Below, piece after piece: positions 15,033 through 23,932 of a DNA stretch of 59,845 bases (position 1 is its first letter; the number at the start of each line of letters is the position of its first letter). This DNA comes from a virus. The position numbers were made by a program, and so were the translations under genes. The notes under the pieces were generated by a model. The model searched no databases and had not been told where the DNA came from. It saw only the letters and a list, made by a program, of their open reading frames with translations. The DNA is taken from IMG/VR virus record IMGVR_UViG_3300034375_009050, positions 1-59,845 of that record. One strand, given 5' to 3'.

Positions 15033-16649
15033 TTAAAATGGTCTTTTTTGTAGTATCCAAGTGTCTTCTGGTATCATATGTAAACCCCTTCTTCTTCCAC
15101 CACCAACTATCATCTCTTCTGTCCTTTGTTCGTCAGTAATATCTAGTGGTTCTAATTTATATATGCGTGTGTCAGTTTCTGGTCCTTCCCAATTTTCTCT
15201 TTGTCTATATGTAATTCCAAAAATTCTATAAGGTGTAAAAGTTTTTGGTTTTACTCGTTCACCTCTACTAGTACTAAATCCCTCACGACTCTTGTCTAAG
15301 TCTACAATTATAATTTCATCACCTTTATTAAGTGGTTGATTGGTTTGTGTAGACTCATTTAATTTACCTAAATTATTTTTTTTACTTTTAATAAGATTTT
15401 TTAATCTCCTACTTAAATTTATTTCTTTTAAGTTTTCTTTATGTAATTCATCAATTTTTGGTCTTATGAAATCATACAATTCGTTACCTAATTTTTTACC
15501 AAATTCAATATCACTAGGATAATGTACTTTCGCCATGTTTCTACTGAAAGCAATTTCATCCCCTAATTTGGTAAAATCTTTTTTATATTTTGGGTATAAA
15601 TCACTTAAATAACGTGAAATAAATATACCTTGTGTCGCATGACCAGAAGGATAGGATGGTGTATTAGCCGATTTTAAATCTTCAGAACCTAATTCCATAT
15701 TTTTAATCTTAGCTACTTGACTAGGTCTAGGTCTATTGTAATGATATTTTAATTTTAATATTATTGATTTAACATCATCCATTAATTTATTTATACCCAA
15801 ATTAGGAAAGTCTAAGTCTTTAGTTTTTAAAAATTTTTTAAAGTGTCCATCAATATCATCTGCACTTTTTACCATTTCTTTTTCTGTTGGAATGGTTTTT
15901 AAATATTCTATTTCTTTTTCTGTTTGTTGTGATTCGTTTTTTGGTGGTGGTGTATTTTTAAATTTATCCAAAGGAAATTCTTTAAATAAATCTAAATTAT
16001 TATTAATTTTTTTTTTGTGTTTTTTGGTTGGGGATTTTTTAAAAACCAAATCTTTTAGTTTTTTGTTTTTAGATTCATTTATTACTGAATTAAGGTAAAC
16101 GCTTGTTGTCTGTCCATCTATGAACTCAGTATCACCGTAATCAATTACTTCTGTCGTGCCACCCCAATCATAAAATTCTTCATCACCCATATTTTCAGCA
16201 CTATTTTTATCAAAAGCTACCACATCAACATCACCACCTCTATACACTATCCAACTCTCAGTCTCATCTCTAGTAATTCTATATGATTTAGGTGGTACTT
16301 TTATTGGGTTTCTTATAGAAGCATAATCACCGTCTTCTGTCCAATTATCCAAGGCCCACTTTATGTATTTTTTAGAAGCCATTGTAGATTCATAAGTGTC
16401 TAAATTTAACCCAAATAACTTCGCAAAATCATACCATTCACGCTCATAACTCGTACTTATACCACTAACTAATTCTTCCATTTGTTTTTTTGTAAATCTT
16501 TTATGAATAGATGTTAATAACTTCAATTCAAAAGGTGTGAATGGTTTACGGTCAGCATTATCTAAAGATTCTTCATCAGACCAAGAATCTCGATTACGGT
16601 CTTGTTCCTTAATACTTAAAATTTTTTTTATTTCTTTTAAAGTATACAT
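15033..16649 (-). CDS. Multidomain protein with PAP2/vanadium-peroxidase-type phosphatase
   Basis: 538 aa. The leader is MYTLKEIKKILSIKEQ. Residues 35-185 are an unrecognised domain. Residues 245-400 carry the complete PAP2 signature: K299-x6-R306-P307, P334-S335-G336-H337, and S369-R370-x5-H376-x3-D380, so an acid phosphatase (lipid or small-molecule phosphate) or haloperoxidase-like active site is intact. Residues 440-538 are another unrecognised beta-rich domain. Between domains lie lysine-rich linkers with leader-like motifs (VINESKNKKLKDLV near 189, INLSRRLKNLIK and KLNEST near 410-433). The linkers look like internal processing sites. It is coupled to the tri-domain hydrolase by a 1-bp overlap at 16649. 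Confidence 0.75.
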   Translation of the reverse strand: MYTLKEIKKILSIKEQDRNRDSWSDEESLDNADRKPFTPFELKLLTSIHKRFTKKQMEELVSGISTSYEREWYDFAKLFGLNLDTYESTMASKKYIKWALDNWTEDGDYASIRNPIKVPPKSYRITRDETESWIVYRGGDVDVVAFDKNSAENMGDEEFYDWGGTTEVIDYGDTEFIDGQTTSVYLNSVINESKNKKLKDLVFKKSPTKKHKKKINNNLDLFKEFPLDKFKNTPPPKNESQQTEKEIEYLKTIPTEKEMVKSADDIDGHFKKFLKTKDLDFPNLGINKLMDDVKSIILKLKYHYNRPRPSQVAKIKNMELGSEDLKSANTPSYPSGHATQGIFISRYLSDLYPKYKKDFTKLGDEIAFSRNMAKVHYPSDIEFGKKLGNELYDFIRPKIDELHKENLKEINLSRRLKNLIKSKKNNLGKLNESTQTNQPLNKGDEIIIVDLDKSREGFSTSRGERVKPKTFTPYRIFGITYRQRENWEGPETDTRIYKLEPLDITDEQRTEEMIVGGGRRRGLHMIPEDTWILQKRPF

Positions 16650-17977
16650 TAACTATAATTTATTTTTTTATTGTCATATTTTTCAGTCCACAACTCCATA
16701 AATTGGCATGGATGGGTTCCGTTATTTGCTTTCATATTTTTAAATATTCCTTTACCGTAATTTCTACCATACCCAAGTTTGTTTGAAGCCTGTTCTAATG
16801 ATTCTTTACCACCTAAATTACCAAAATTTTGACACGCTGTATAAATAATTTCAAATCCTCTAGTTCCTTGATTATGTGCCATGTAAATTTCTGCATTTGT
16901 AGGTCTTCTACCAGTTATATAACTTAAAGAACGAATTTTTTCTTTTAATTTTTTTCCAGCTGCTTTAGCATTTTCATATGGGTCCCACACTGTCAGATTT
17001 GTAACACCATAATCATCAAAATATTTAGGCATTATTTGATATAACCCAGAAGCTCCACTATTTTTATTTTTAGCTGATGGGTCACCACCAGATTCTATAT
17101 TCGCTATAGTAAACATTAATTCCTTACTTAACCCATTTTCATCACTAGATACATTAATAGCGTCCACAACCACAGGACTAAAAGATTTTACATTACCTTT
17201 TGTAAACTGTGTTTTAATTTGTTTAGGGTCATTAATTTTTGGATTTTTGTTTATGTTTTTGAGGTTTTTCATCGCTCTTAGTGTTTCCTCATCTACCTTA
17301 TCACTAACTTCAAATCCATGGTCAGCTTGAAAAGCATTCACAGCTTTTAAAGTTTCGGAACCAAACTTACCATCAACACCAAACCTTGGTAGTACATAAT
17401 TAAGTGAAATTAAATCTTCTTGCATTTCCCTTACTTTGGACCTCATGTCTTTCCTGCCTTTATCCATACCATCGTATAAAGATAATGTAGTTTCTCTATC
17501 AAATTTTTTACTTTCTAATATTCTGTGTAGTTGTTGTTCTGTAATTACAATATTCATTTTGGGAAGTTTAATTTTTTTATTTGTATTTTCGTAAATGTTA
17601 ATACCAGTGTACCCAAAACCTTTTACTAATTGTCCTGCAATTGCATTAGCTTCATCCTCAATTACTCCACCAATATCTTGTGGTGGATTATTGATGTCTA
17701 TCCTGCCATCTTCTAATTGTTTATGATGTACCAACTCATGAGCTATACTCCTTAAAATATCAGCTGTAGCTCTGTTTTTAGAATAAACATTTACAGTATT
17801 ATCATTTAAATTATAAGAAGCTAAAGTCATTAATTTACTTCTATCAGTAACTAATTTTACAGTAACTGGTACTTTATAACCTAAGATATCTTGACAAAAT
17901 TGTAAAAACTTATCTACAATTTCTTTTTGAGATAAACTTCCACTTTGTTCTTTAATAACATTTTTACGTGTCTCCAT
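16649..17977 (-). CDS. Tri-domain protein: zinc metalloprotease, peptidoglycan binding, SLT lytic transglycosylase
   Basis: 442 aa. The leader METRKNVIKEQ is followed by a metalloprotease-like domain (residues 12-130) with HELVHH at 80-85 and a downstream Glu in IEDEAN (107-109). A linker KMNIVITEQQLHRILES (140-156) repeats the leader style. Residues 178-238 are a PG_binding_1 domain (DGKFGSETLKAVNAFQ). Residues 280-415 are an SLT domain: catalytic Glu295 in ESGGDPSAKNKNSGASGLYQIMP, and AHNQGT. It would cut glycan strands and possibly a protein partner. The position next to the PAP2 protein and the TATTTATA promoter imply a virion-delivered wall-penetration enzyme. Confidence 0.85.
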   Translation of the reverse strand: METRKNVIKEQSGSLSQKEIVDKFLQFCQDILGYKVPVTVKLVTDRSKLMTLASYNLNDNTVNVYSKNRATADILRSIAHELVHHKQLEDGRIDINNPPQDIGGVIEDEANAIAGQLVKGFGYTGINIYENTNKKIKLPKMNIVITEQQLHRILESKKFDRETTLSLYDGMDKGRKDMRSKVREMQEDLISLNYVLPRFGVDGKFGSETLKAVNAFQADHGFEVSDKVDEETLRAMKNLKNINKNPKINDPKQIKTQFTKGNVKSFSPVVVDAINVSSDENGLSKELMFTIANIESGGDPSAKNKNSGASGLYQIMPKYFDDYGVTNLTVWDPYENAKAAGKKLKEKIRSLSYITGRRPTNAEIYMAHNQGTRGFEIIYTACQNFGNLGGKESLEQASNKLGYGRNYGKGIFKNMKANNGTHPCQFMELWTEKYDNKKINYS

Positions 17978-17981
17978 TAAC

Positions 17982-17989
17982 TATAAATA
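17982..17989 (-). promoter_or_regulatory. TATTTATA element (candidate late promoter)
   Basis: Minus-strand TATTTATA, 4 nt before the ATG at 17977. Confidence 0.5.
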
Positions 17990-18012
17990 CTTCCTATTAA
18001 TGGAATTTATGT

Positions 18013-18195
18013 TTATTTGTTATTTAAATCATATGGGTTAGGTGGTGGTGTTACCCCAGAAACCTCTTGTTCTTCCTGTACTTTTTTTAACATCTCCATG
18101 TACTGTTCAAATGCTTTTTTTTGTTGACTTTTAACACGTAGAGTTTTTTGTTTTGCTTTCTGCTTTTGATTTTTTCTATGTTTACTTTTTGGCAT
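18013..18195 (-). CDS. Small lysine-rich protein
   Basis: 60 aa from the preferred start MPKSKHRKNQKQKAKQ; a start 11 codons upstream is possible but adds an unlikely MCFINTFKK stretch. The first 25 residues are strongly basic, the rest acidic and proline-rich. Possibly RNA or DNA binding. It lies just beyond the terminator of the structured RNA. Confidence 0.5.
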   Translation of the reverse strand: MPKSKHRKNQKQKAKQKTLRVKSQQKKAFEQYMEMLKKVQEEQEVSGVTPPPNPYDLNNK

Positions 18196-18235
18196 ATTTT
18201 TTTTCTTAAATGTATTAATGAAACACAATCTTGTA

Positions 18236-18271
18236 AATAAAAAAAAAGCCAGAGTTTTAAAACTCTGGCTT
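18236..18271 (-). terminator. Rho-independent terminator of the structured RNA
   Basis: AAGCCAGAGTTTT pairs with AAAACTCTGGCTT (13-bp perfect inverted repeat centred at 18258), followed on the minus strand by a run of eight U. It ends the RNA locus that starts near 18830. Confidence 0.9.
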
Positions 18272-18830
18272 TAGGGCTGAATTCGGTATTCAGACATCCA
18301 CCACCCTTAAAAGGGAAATAAAAAAATTACAGTAGGATGTTGGGGATACCCTACATGATTATCTACTTCCCTTATAGTAGTCATTGTAACTTTGTGATTA
18401 CAACATTAACTTTGTTAGCCATTTCTTATAGTTACCAACAATTAGATTATGCCTCTAATTAATCCCTTACTTTATAGACTATAACACCTTTTAACAAAGT
18501 ATCAAAATTTTAGTGTAACGTATTGTGTGACCAATAGCTTCATCTGTAAAGATTATTATTAGTTAAACTTGGTTAGAGTTTTTCTAACAACACAGGTTAT
18601 TTTAAAAAAGATTTTTTGATATTAGGTAACCTTAAACCTAAACGTAATCTCTCATTTTATAGTGTGAGTTTACGTAGTGAACACTTTGAGCGGATGGGTG
18701 AGACTTGAACTCCCAACTCCTAACTGGATGTTAGGTATTTTACTATTAAACTACACCCGCTTGTAAAAAAGGAAGGTTCTTTTTTAAAGTTACATAGTTC
18801 CAATATATATTGTGTAACTCCTTCCTTTTG
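18243..18830 (-). ncRNA. Large structured noncoding RNA enclosing a tRNA-Gly (GOLLD/ROOL-like candidate)
   Basis: About 590 nt between a host-type promoter and a strong terminator, with no credible ORF. Supported stems: 5' domain 18767-18776 with 18820-18829 (10 bp) around 18789-18794 with 18813-18818; a long-range 9-bp helix 18409-18417 with 18492-18500 that encloses 18426-18431 with 18479-18484 and the 7-bp hairpin 18440-18446 with 18454-18460; and further hairpins with TTGTAA/TTACAA, CTAC/GTAG, GTAGG/CCTAC, CCCTT/AAGGG and CTGAAT/ATTCAG arms. A tRNA-Gly sits near the 5' end. Large ornate RNAs next to or containing tRNAs in phages are known as GOLLD and ROOL; assignment to either is inference from size and context only. 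Confidence 0.65.
18689..18760 (-). tRNA. tRNA-Gly(UCC), aberrant
   Basis: Acceptor GCGGGTG/CATCCGC (7 bp with one G-U), U73 discriminator, D stem GTTT/AAAT, anticodon stem CCTAA/TTAGG, loop CATCCAG giving anticodon UCC, and T loop TTCAAGT. Oddities: position 33 is A, not the near-universal U; the T stem GGGAG/CUC-A-CC has a bulged A; the D loop lacks the GG pair; CCA is not encoded. It may decode GGA poorly, or serve as a structural tRNA-like domain of the surrounding RNA. Confidence 0.75.
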
Positions 18831-18837
18831 TGTATAA

Positions 18838-18845
18838 CAAATATA
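18838..18845 (-). promoter_or_regulatory. Bacteroidota-type -7 element TATATTTG for the structured RNA
   Basis: Minus-strand TATATTTG ends 8 nt before the first arm (18829) of the 5' hairpin, the right distance for transcription to start at that structure. Confidence 0.6.
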
Positions 18846-18916
18846 TAAAAAGTATTTTAAAAAGACAACTTATTTAAACATTTATTGTAAAGTTTTTTTT
18901 TAGTTGTAATTTACAA

Positions 18917-21900
18917 CTATCTATTCGAAGAATTAATTTGCCAAAGTTTTACTACTCTTTCGGCTTCTGAAAGTAAATTTCTTTTTTTATCTAAAAAAGA
19001 ATTATTATTTAGTTTTGTATTAGTCTCATTATATATAATATCTCTAACTTTATTAGAATTTTCATTTATACTATCTAAGTTAGATGATGTAACAACACTA
19101 AATTTATCAACCCAATCTTTTCCACTTATCAAAAAGTGTGAAAAATTTTCTCTATTAATTTTTTTAATATTATTTAATTTATCTAGGTACTCAAAAATAA
19201 ATTTTCTATTTTCAACAACATCACCATTCACTTTTTCGATTTCATTTTCTTTTAATTTTTCTATGGATTCTATAAAATATTTTTTTAAAATAAAATCTTT
19301 TTGTATATCAACAATTTCTTCTGAAACTGTATTCATGTTTATATCATTATCATACATAAAATCAGTATCAGATTCGTTAATAGTTTCTTTGTCTTTTTCA
19401 TTAGTTAACTTTTGGTAATACTCATCTCCCATCCTATCTTTAAACCATGGATTAATATCATAATCTGGGTAATAATAGGAATAGTCATTAAGTTCTAGAC
19501 AATCCCCCTTTTTACCATAACAATCATCAAAGGAATATTCTTCCTCCATAAAAATATTAAATATATTATTTAAATTTTCTGTATCAAAATCATAAAGTAT
19601 GTCTTCTAGATGATGGTCAGCGTAATCTGGATGATATTCGAATCGATTTATATTATCCCAAGCATCATCATCTTGTACCCAATTTTTTAAATCATCTTCT
19701 ATTACATAATATAGTTTACCATTACGATATTCTAGTTTACCATCATAATCAAAGTGTTCTTCTATATTATTTTTAATATCTTTTGTAATATCACTATAAA
19801 ACTTATCGTGTGCCGCATCTGAATTTGCCCAACTAATATAATGTTTTATGTTATCAATATCTTCTTCATATTTATAAATTAATTCTTCTTCTTCCTCATT
19901 TAATGGTTTATTATATAATAATCTTTCCGCTGTTTCTTTGTCGACATCTAAAACTTTGATTATTAAATCCCAACTAGCATCATCTAAGTCATCTAAAAAA
20001 TTACTATGTAATTCATCGAATCCATATAAATCATCACCAAAAAAATCCTCGCTACATAAATATTTATCTACCAATTGCCTATCATCTTTTACAAATAATT
20101 TTTGTAAATCGTCACAATCAAAAAACTTAGTTACTGGAAGTGGTTTTTTTGTATTCTGTAAATAACGTACCAATAATGGTATAAAATAACTTATGTGTTT
20201 TGGGGCACCAACTAACTTTAACATATTACGATTTATATTGTTTTTAGGGTCTTTATCCCAATATTCAAATATTTTTTTTACTAAACTTTCTGGAAATGTA
20301 GTGGTTATTACATCTTTTTCTTCATCAGAAGTCCCAGTTGGGAAATTCCATACTCCCCACGGATATAACGATAATTGTTCCTCATTAAGTTTTCTTCTAA
20401 TTGTAGTAACCGCTTCTGGATATTTAGATTTCACAATTTCACTATTTTTATCGTCATAATCAACTTGGTCTAAAACATGTCTCATAGCATTTAAAGCTGA
20501 CATTCTTTTATCATTTGAATCTAAAATTACCCATGGTGCACCACTGTGTGACGTATCTTTAAACACTCTTTCTTTATAGTCTGTATATTCATCCCATTTT
20601 TCTCTAGAAGCTTCATCGTTGGGTGAGTATTTCCAGTATTTTAGTGGTGATTGTTGTCTAATAGTAAATCTTTGTTCTTGTTTTCCTTGTGTGATTGATA
20701 ACCAAAATTTAATCAATATTACCCCTTTACCTAATAAACTTTTTTCAAAGGGAACAACGTCTCTCATAAATTCTTCATATTCTTCTTTAGAAGAATATCC
20801 CATAACTGGTTCTACAATACCTCTATTATACCAACTTCTATCAAAAAAAGTTATTTTACCAGGTTCTATATATTTTTCATATCTCTGAAACCAATTTTTC
20901 TTTTCTTCGTCTGTAGGGATTCCTAATGCAATAACATTAAAATACTTTGGGTCTAAATATTCTGTCATCTTTCCAATAGTGGAACCTTTTCCAGCTGTAT
21001 CTCTTCCTTCAAAAATTATAACTAAAGGTATATTATTCTTTTTAACCCATTCTTGTAATTTTAATAACTCTATCTGTAATAACTCTTTTTCTGTTTTAAA
21101 TATTTTCCTAGGTATTTTAGATTTTTCTTCTTCTACCTCATCATAATAATCAACACCCTGTGGTGTTTCCCCCTGTAATAATTTTTTTTCGTATTTAGCT
21201 CTTTTAGGTAATGAAGTGTTTAAACGACTAAGGTAATCTATAACTATTTCTGTTTTATCACCACTTTTTAAAAGTTTATTTTCCAAACCTCTCAACATAG
21301 TGGGGAAATCAATTAAATCTATGTAATCAGAATCTTTTAGTTGGTCAACCAATTTAGATACTTCTTCATCATATATCTCATTTTCATCTAATGTATCTTG
21401 TAATTGTTGTAAATATTGGTTTAGTTCATCTGGTGTATCACTTTTTTGTTCTGGTTTTTTAAATAAATTACTTAAAATATCAAAAAAACCTTCATTAATT
21501 ATTTTTTGATGTTCATTAAGTTTTTTATTTTTGTCTGGAAACATTTGATTTATATCAAATATAAGGTCATTTGGGTGGTACTCATCCACATAAACATCAT
21601 TATAAGAATCAAACTCATATTTTTTACCATATGTATATTCAAAATCTCTGTCTGATTCACCTACCTCTTCACTATGTATAATTTCAGCCAAACCGTATTC
21701 AGGTCCTTCCAAACACATAATATAATGATGCAAATTGTATTCTTCAACACAACCAAGTTCAATTGGATTTGTAGTACTATATATTGTTTCTTCTATTATA
21801 GGGTGGTAATATTGTTCTAATTCAAGTTCTTCCCATTCATTACATTCACAATCTCCCATACCTCCACCAAAAACATCTTCAAGTTCATCTTCTGAACAAG

Positions 21901-22267
21901 CTCTATATTCATCACCGTGTTCATCCCAAATAATACCATCTACACACGCACAAGAATCACCAGATTCCTCACCCACACCATCCACACAATCATCATAAAA
22001 CCATTCACTTTCTATGTCACCATAAACACGAACTCTACTAAGATATACTTTTGGTAAAACCCATTCTTCAACATTATCACGGTTACCAATTAAATAGTTG
22101 TATTCATATATGAAATTCATTTCACTACTTAAATAAGAAGGTAGTTTAAAATATTTCATTAATGTTTCTCCAAATTTATTAATAGATGGTTGTTTAATTA
22201 ATGCAAGAGTAGTTTGCATAATTCTTTTAGCGTTAGTAGTTAAATTTAATTTTTGAGGTGACATCAT
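18917..22267 (-). CDS. Giant multidomain protein containing polyphosphate kinase 2 (PPK2)
   Basis: 1116 aa. The central part, about 385-615, is a PPK2 domain: IIFEGRDTAGKGSTIGKM (Walker A near 415-430), ITFFDRSWYNRGIVEPVMG (Walker B and lid near 470-487), GVILIKFWLSI. PPK2 enzymes transfer phosphate between polyphosphate and nucleotides. The N-terminal ~240 residues are acidic with Cys clusters (CACVDG, CECNEW); a leader-like LNEHQKIINEGFFDILSNLF near 243-265 marks a junction; the C-terminal ~480 residues are acidic and unrecognised. Free-standing PPK2 is about 250-300 aa, so this is a fusion. A TATTTATT element sits one base before the first ATG. It may be a virion protein that brings an ATP- or GTP-regenerating enzyme. 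Confidence 0.8.
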   Translation of the reverse strand: MMSPQKLNLTTNAKRIMQTTLALIKQPSINKFGETLMKYFKLPSYLSSEMNFIYEYNYLIGNRDNVEEWVLPKVYLSRVRVYGDIESEWFYDDCVDGVGEESGDSCACVDGIIWDEHGDEYRACSEDELEDVFGGGMGDCECNEWEELELEQYYHPIIEETIYSTTNPIELGCVEEYNLHHYIMCLEGPEYGLAEIIHSEEVGESDRDFEYTYGKKYEFDSYNDVYVDEYHPNDLIFDINQMFPDKNKKLNEHQKIINEGFFDILSNLFKKPEQKSDTPDELNQYLQQLQDTLDENEIYDEEVSKLVDQLKDSDYIDLIDFPTMLRGLENKLLKSGDKTEIVIDYLSRLNTSLPKRAKYEKKLLQGETPQGVDYYDEVEEEKSKIPRKIFKTEKELLQIELLKLQEWVKKNNIPLVIIFEGRDTAGKGSTIGKMTEYLDPKYFNVIALGIPTDEEKKNWFQRYEKYIEPGKITFFDRSWYNRGIVEPVMGYSSKEEYEEFMRDVVPFEKSLLGKGVILIKFWLSITQGKQEQRFTIRQQSPLKYWKYSPNDEASREKWDEYTDYKERVFKDTSHSGAPWVILDSNDKRMSALNAMRHVLDQVDYDDKNSEIVKSKYPEAVTTIRRKLNEEQLSLYPWGVWNFPTGTSDEEKDVITTTFPESLVKKIFEYWDKDPKNNINRNMLKLVGAPKHISYFIPLLVRYLQNTKKPLPVTKFFDCDDLQKLFVKDDRQLVDKYLCSEDFFGDDLYGFDELHSNFLDDLDDASWDLIIKVLDVDKETAERLLYNKPLNEEEEELIYKYEEDIDNIKHYISWANSDAAHDKFYSDITKDIKNNIEEHFDYDGKLEYRNGKLYYVIEDDLKNWVQDDDAWDNINRFEYHPDYADHHLEDILYDFDTENLNNIFNIFMEEEYSFDDCYGKKGDCLELNDYSYYYPDYDINPWFKDRMGDEYYQKLTNEKDKETINESDTDFMYDNDINMNTVSEEIVDIQKDFILKKYFIESIEKLKENEIEKVNGDVVENRKFIFEYLDKLNNIKKINRENFSHFLISGKDWVDKFSVVTSSNLDSINENSNKVRDIIYNETNTKLNNNSFLDKKRNLLSEAERVVKLWQINSSNR

Positions 22268-22268
22268 A

Positions 22269-22276
22269 AATAAATA
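22269..22276 (-). promoter_or_regulatory. TATTTATT element (late-promoter variant)
   Basis: Minus-strand TATTTATT, 1 nt before the start of the PPK2 fusion gene. Confidence 0.4.
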
Positions 22277-22283
22277 TATGATA

Positions 22284-22505
22284 CTATAGAAGATTCAACT
22301 TGTGAAATTTGTTAATTAGTTTGTGTTTTTCTTTTTTGTCTTCTGTAGTAGCTACTTTTTGTTCAAATAATTTCCATAATACTTCTTTTTGTAGTTTTGG
22401 TTCTACAATACCAAATAATTTAAGGTCATTTTTATTTTTTATTTGGTTATTTAGTATGGATTCAAGTATTTTATTTAATAGCTGTTCGTAATTAGTTTCC
22501 TTCAT
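22284..22505 (-). CDS. Small helical unknown protein
   Basis: 73 aa (MKETNYEQLLNKILESILNNQ...), helical and charged, no recognised family. Its 3' end is 16 bp before the PPK2 fusion start. Confidence 0.5.
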   Translation of the reverse strand: MKETNYEQLLNKILESILNNQIKNKNDLKLFGIVEPKLQKEVLWKLFEQKVATTEDKKEKHKLINKFHKLNLL

Positions 22506-22516
22506 AATCTTAAAAA

Positions 22517-23038
22517 CTAAACATTTGTGGGTTTTTCGGTGGAATTATATAAATCTTTGGTTTGATTTCTTTTATTTTGTATTTCTTCGGCTAGTTTTTT
22601 ATTTCTATTCACCACTTCTTTTCTTCTTCTTTCTAATTCTTCTAAGTGATTTTTTTTATCTTCTTCTTCTTGTAACTTTTTACTTATAACATCTATTCTA
22701 TCTAAAGCCATTTTAGTCATATACATATTGTTTTTAAGTAATTCTACAATGTCTTCCATAGTTGGTTCCCTATGTGTAACTGTTTGATAATATAGTAAAG
22801 ACTGAATAGCTTCTTGTGGGTTACTAAAATCTCTATTAGGTATTAAATATTCTTTACCTATTACAAAGGTAGGAAACACAGCACTCCTAGTGAGAGATTT
22901 AACATATTCCCATTCTTTTTTAAACTCTTTAAAATTTCTTTCAGTATATTCAACATTAGCTGCTTCTAATTCTTGTTTCATTTTTGCACAATACCCACAA
23001 GTAGGCATTGTATACATTATAATTTCTAATTTTTCCAT
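22517..23038 (-). CDS. Glutaredoxin-like protein with C-terminal coiled coil
   Basis: 173 aa. The thioredoxin fold carries active site CGYC at residues 14-17 (MYTMPTCGYCAKMKQEL) and a cis-Pro motif FPTF near 75. The typical phage glutaredoxin ends near 90; here a ~75-residue charged coiled coil follows (about 100-165), suggesting a partner or oligomerisation. One of four redoxin-fold proteins in the window. Confidence 0.8.
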   Translation of the reverse strand: MEKLEIIMYTMPTCGYCAKMKQELEAANVEYTERNFKEFKKEWEYVKSLTRSAVFPTFVIGKEYLIPNRDFSNPQEAIQSLLYYQTVTHREPTMEDIVELLKNNMYMTKMALDRIDVISKKLQEEEDKKNHLEELERRRKEVVNRNKKLAEEIQNKRNQTKDLYNSTEKPTNV

Positions 23039-23044
23039 AATTTA

Positions 23045-23458
23045 TTATTTTACAATACTAAATTTATCACCTTGTTTAATTTTGTCAAGTATTTCTAGAC
23101 CACTTACAACATTGCCGAAACATGTGTGGTTACCGTCTAAATGTTCTGTATTATGTCTATTTAAACATATAAAAAACTGTGAACCACCCGTGTCCCTTCC
23201 TCTATGTGCCATAGACAACACACCTTTCTCATGATATTGTTTTTCATTATTTACCTCACATTTAATAGTGTAACCAGGTCCACCAGTACCGTCTCCATTA
23301 GGACATCCACCTTGTACTACAAAACCTGGAATTACTCTGTGGAATGTAAGATTTTGATAAAATCCGTCATTTACTAAATTTTCAAAATTTTTTTTAGTTA
23401 ATGGTGTTTCATCATATAATGAAATAACCATGTCACCGTAATTTGTAATTATTTTCAT
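23045..23458 (-). CDS. Cyclophilin-type peptidyl-prolyl cis-trans isomerase
   Basis: 137 aa. It contains the cyclophilin core [20 protein letters not shown] (about 39-58), [20 protein letters not shown] (about 82-97) and [10 protein letters not shown]. The catalytic Arg (FHR), Gln (QGG) and Phe (QFF) are all present. Cytoplasmic, no signal. Slightly shorter than host PpiB (about 160 aa). It is grouped with ClpP and redoxins as a protein-folding/quality-control block. Its start overlaps the upstream gene by 4 bp. Confidence 0.92.
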   Translation of the reverse strand: MKIITNYGDMVISLYDETPLTKKNFENLVNDGFYQNLTFHRVIPGFVVQGGCPNGDGTGGPGYTIKCEVNNEKQYHEKGVLSMAHRGRDTGGSQFFICLNRHNTEHLDGNHTCFGNVVSGLEILDKIKQGDKFSIVK

Positions 23459-23922
23459 TTTTTAATTTTATTAATTTGTTTTAAGACATTATTACTATTT
23501 TCATTTATCTTTTTATTTAACATATTACCTAAATTTCTTAAAACCATAGTAGATATTCTATACGCAACGTAGGTAACAGAAATTGTTATGAAAACAACAA
23601 TTAAATTAAGAATTAAAGGTAACCACAAATTCATAAGATAAGTTTTAATATCTGTATAGGGCACGTATATTAATTGTTGGTTACTATATTCTATAAATTT
23701 TTGAACGTCACCATCAAATTGTTCTATTTGTTGTTTTGTTAACTTGTCACAATTTATACAATGTCCTGTGTCATAAACAGAGTACATAGTTCCCAAAGCT
23801 TGAATAAATAAAAATGATATTATTATCTTCCATTTATATGTCTTTAAAAAAGACATTATTTTTTCTGTGGTATCGAATTTCTCAACAATACCATCTAAAA
23901 ATTTTATATATTTTTTGAACAT
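23455..23922 (-). CDS. Two-TM membrane protein
   Basis: 155 aa. TM helices at about 31-48 ([19 protein letters not shown]) and 90-117 ([23 protein letters not shown]), with a ~40-residue extracytoplasmic loop containing Cys residues (GHCINCDKL). The C-terminus is charged. No family recognised. Confidence 0.65.
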   Translation of the reverse strand: MFKKYIKFLDGIVEKFDTTEKIMSFLKTYKWKIIISFLFIQALGTMYSVYDTGHCINCDKLTKQQIEQFDGDVQKFIEYSNQQLIYVPYTDIKTYLMNLWLPLILNLIVVFITISVTYVAYRISTMVLRNLGNMLNKKINENSNNVLKQINKIKK

Positions 23923-23932
23923 AATATAATTT

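Noticed and set aside
15340-16098. Plus-strand ORFs inside the PAP2 gene
   Set aside because: Phe/Leu/Ser-rich antisense shadows of a lysine-rich coding region, no supporting signals.
18381-18422. 13-codon ORF (MANKVNVVITKLQ) inside the structured RNA
   Set aside because: Its bases form one arm of the 9-bp long-range helix and a local hairpin; too short to support as a gene.
18274-18680. tmRNA on the plus strand (GGGCTGA start resembling tmRNA 5' ends)
   Set aside because: No matching 3' acceptor strand, no TTCGA T loop and no tag ORF ending in a hydrophobic SsrA-like sequence. The terminator and promoter are on the minus strand.
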